Below are positions 5,931-6,168 of a DNA stretch of 6,168 nucleotides, in pieces (positions within the stretch are counted from its first letter, which is position 1; every line of letters begins with the position of its first letter). The stretch is from Bacteroidales bacterium (GTDB taxonomy: Bacteria > Bacteroidota > Bacteroidia > Bacteroidales > UBA7960). The notes under the pieces were generated by a model. That model was not told the origin of the DNA. It did no database searches and saw nothing but the letters and a program-made list of their open reading frames with translations. The translations under genes and the position numbers were made by a program. The stretch is from the NCBI GenBank assembly GCA_007124575.1, contig SLEW01000149.1, forward strand, positions 1-6,168, given 5' to 3'.

Positions 5931-6168
5931 ATGGAGCTTAACACATTAGAAGTCACAGAGCAGCCAGAGGGTTTTCGGTTTACCAGTATTCGTGAGCTGG
6001 TAAACCAAACCCTTAACGAAACTTTTGGGAGCCCCAAAGACACCTCGGGTGTTTCTTCCGGCTTTAAGAAACTGGATAAGGCTTTGGGTGGGTTTCAAAA
6101 AGGCAAAATGTATACAGTGGCGGTTAAGCCCGGGATGGGCAAAACCGCTTTTTTATTGTCTCTTGCCA
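5931..6168 (+). CDS. DnaB-like helicase/ATPase C-terminal domain protein, N-terminal part (runs off window)
   Basis: The 79 visible residues run from MELNTLEVTE to a RecA-type ATPase core. FRFTSIRELVNQTLNE (15-30) resembles the linker helix that in DnaB precedes the motor domain. GVSSGFKKLDKALGGFQKGKMYTVAVKPGMGKTAFLLSLA (40-79) matches the start of the DnaB C-terminal domain, including Walker A PGMGKT (Lys71, Thr72), equivalent to PSMGKT of bacterial DnaB. The roughly 150-residue N-terminal domain that DnaB uses for hexamer collar formation and primase contact is absent, so this is not the replicative helicase itself. It may be a helicase-like accessory ATPase, but its role is unknown. The gene diverges from the MerR/B12 regulator across 188 bp. 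TAAATTTA (5896-5903) is one mismatch from a -7 box but has no clear -33 partner. ATG 5931 is chosen because an earlier ATG at 5920 is in another frame and stops after nine codons. Confidence 0.78.
   Translation, partial: MELNTLEVTEQPEGFRFTSIRELVNQTLNETFGSPKDTSGVSSGFKKLDKALGGFQKGKMYTVAVKPGMGKTAFLLSLA

Noticed and set aside
5920..5949. Nine-codon ORF starting at ATG 5920, overlapping the start of the DnaB-like gene
   Set aside because: It is too short and has no features of a leader peptide, such as repeated regulatory codons; it probably arises by chance.

Overview
The window looks like chromosomal DNA from a member of the Bacteroidota. The gene families are of that type: a MerR/B12 regulator beside a short ECF sigma factor, and a compact aspartokinase. 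Gene starts lack Shine-Dalgarno sequences, and two promoters fit the phylum's TTTG/TTG - N(18-19) - TAnnTTTG pattern. I cannot place it more finely from sequence alone.

Left part, + strand (1-2555). The window opens with the last 39 codons of ksgA/rsmA (16S rRNA dimethyltransferase). After 148 bp comes a membrane protein built from a PP2C-like cytoplasmic domain, one transmembrane helix and a LysM domain on the far side of the membrane. All the metal-binding aspartates I can align in the PP2C part are replaced, so it looks like a pseudophosphatase. Four bases after its stop a D-2-hydroxyacid dehydrogenase (SerA-like, no ACT domain) begins. The two are probably co-transcribed.

Middle, - strand (2558-3853). 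A monofunctional aspartokinase converges on the dehydrogenase with only 2 bp between the stop codons. It has a good promoter of its own.

Right part, - strand (3967-5742). A strong intrinsic terminator ends a unit holding an ECF sigma factor. Upstream of the sigma gene, across an AT-rich 316-bp gap, lies a MerR-type regulator with a cobalamin-binding half of the CarH/LitR kind (Wx9EH and ExHxxG motifs). By analogy with LitR-LitS of Streptomyces, this pair is a candidate light- and B12-responsive switch, with the regulator controlling the sigma factor and the sigma factor controlling target genes. No carotenoid genes are in the window, so the targets are elsewhere or unknown. A perfect 12-bp palindrome just upstream of the regulator start is a candidate operator.

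Right edge, + strand (5931-6168). Divergent from the regulator is the start of a protein that begins almost directly with a DnaB-type RecA/ATPase domain and lacks the usual DnaB N-terminal domain. It runs off the window.

I saw no tRNA, rRNA, CRISPR array or insertion sequence.
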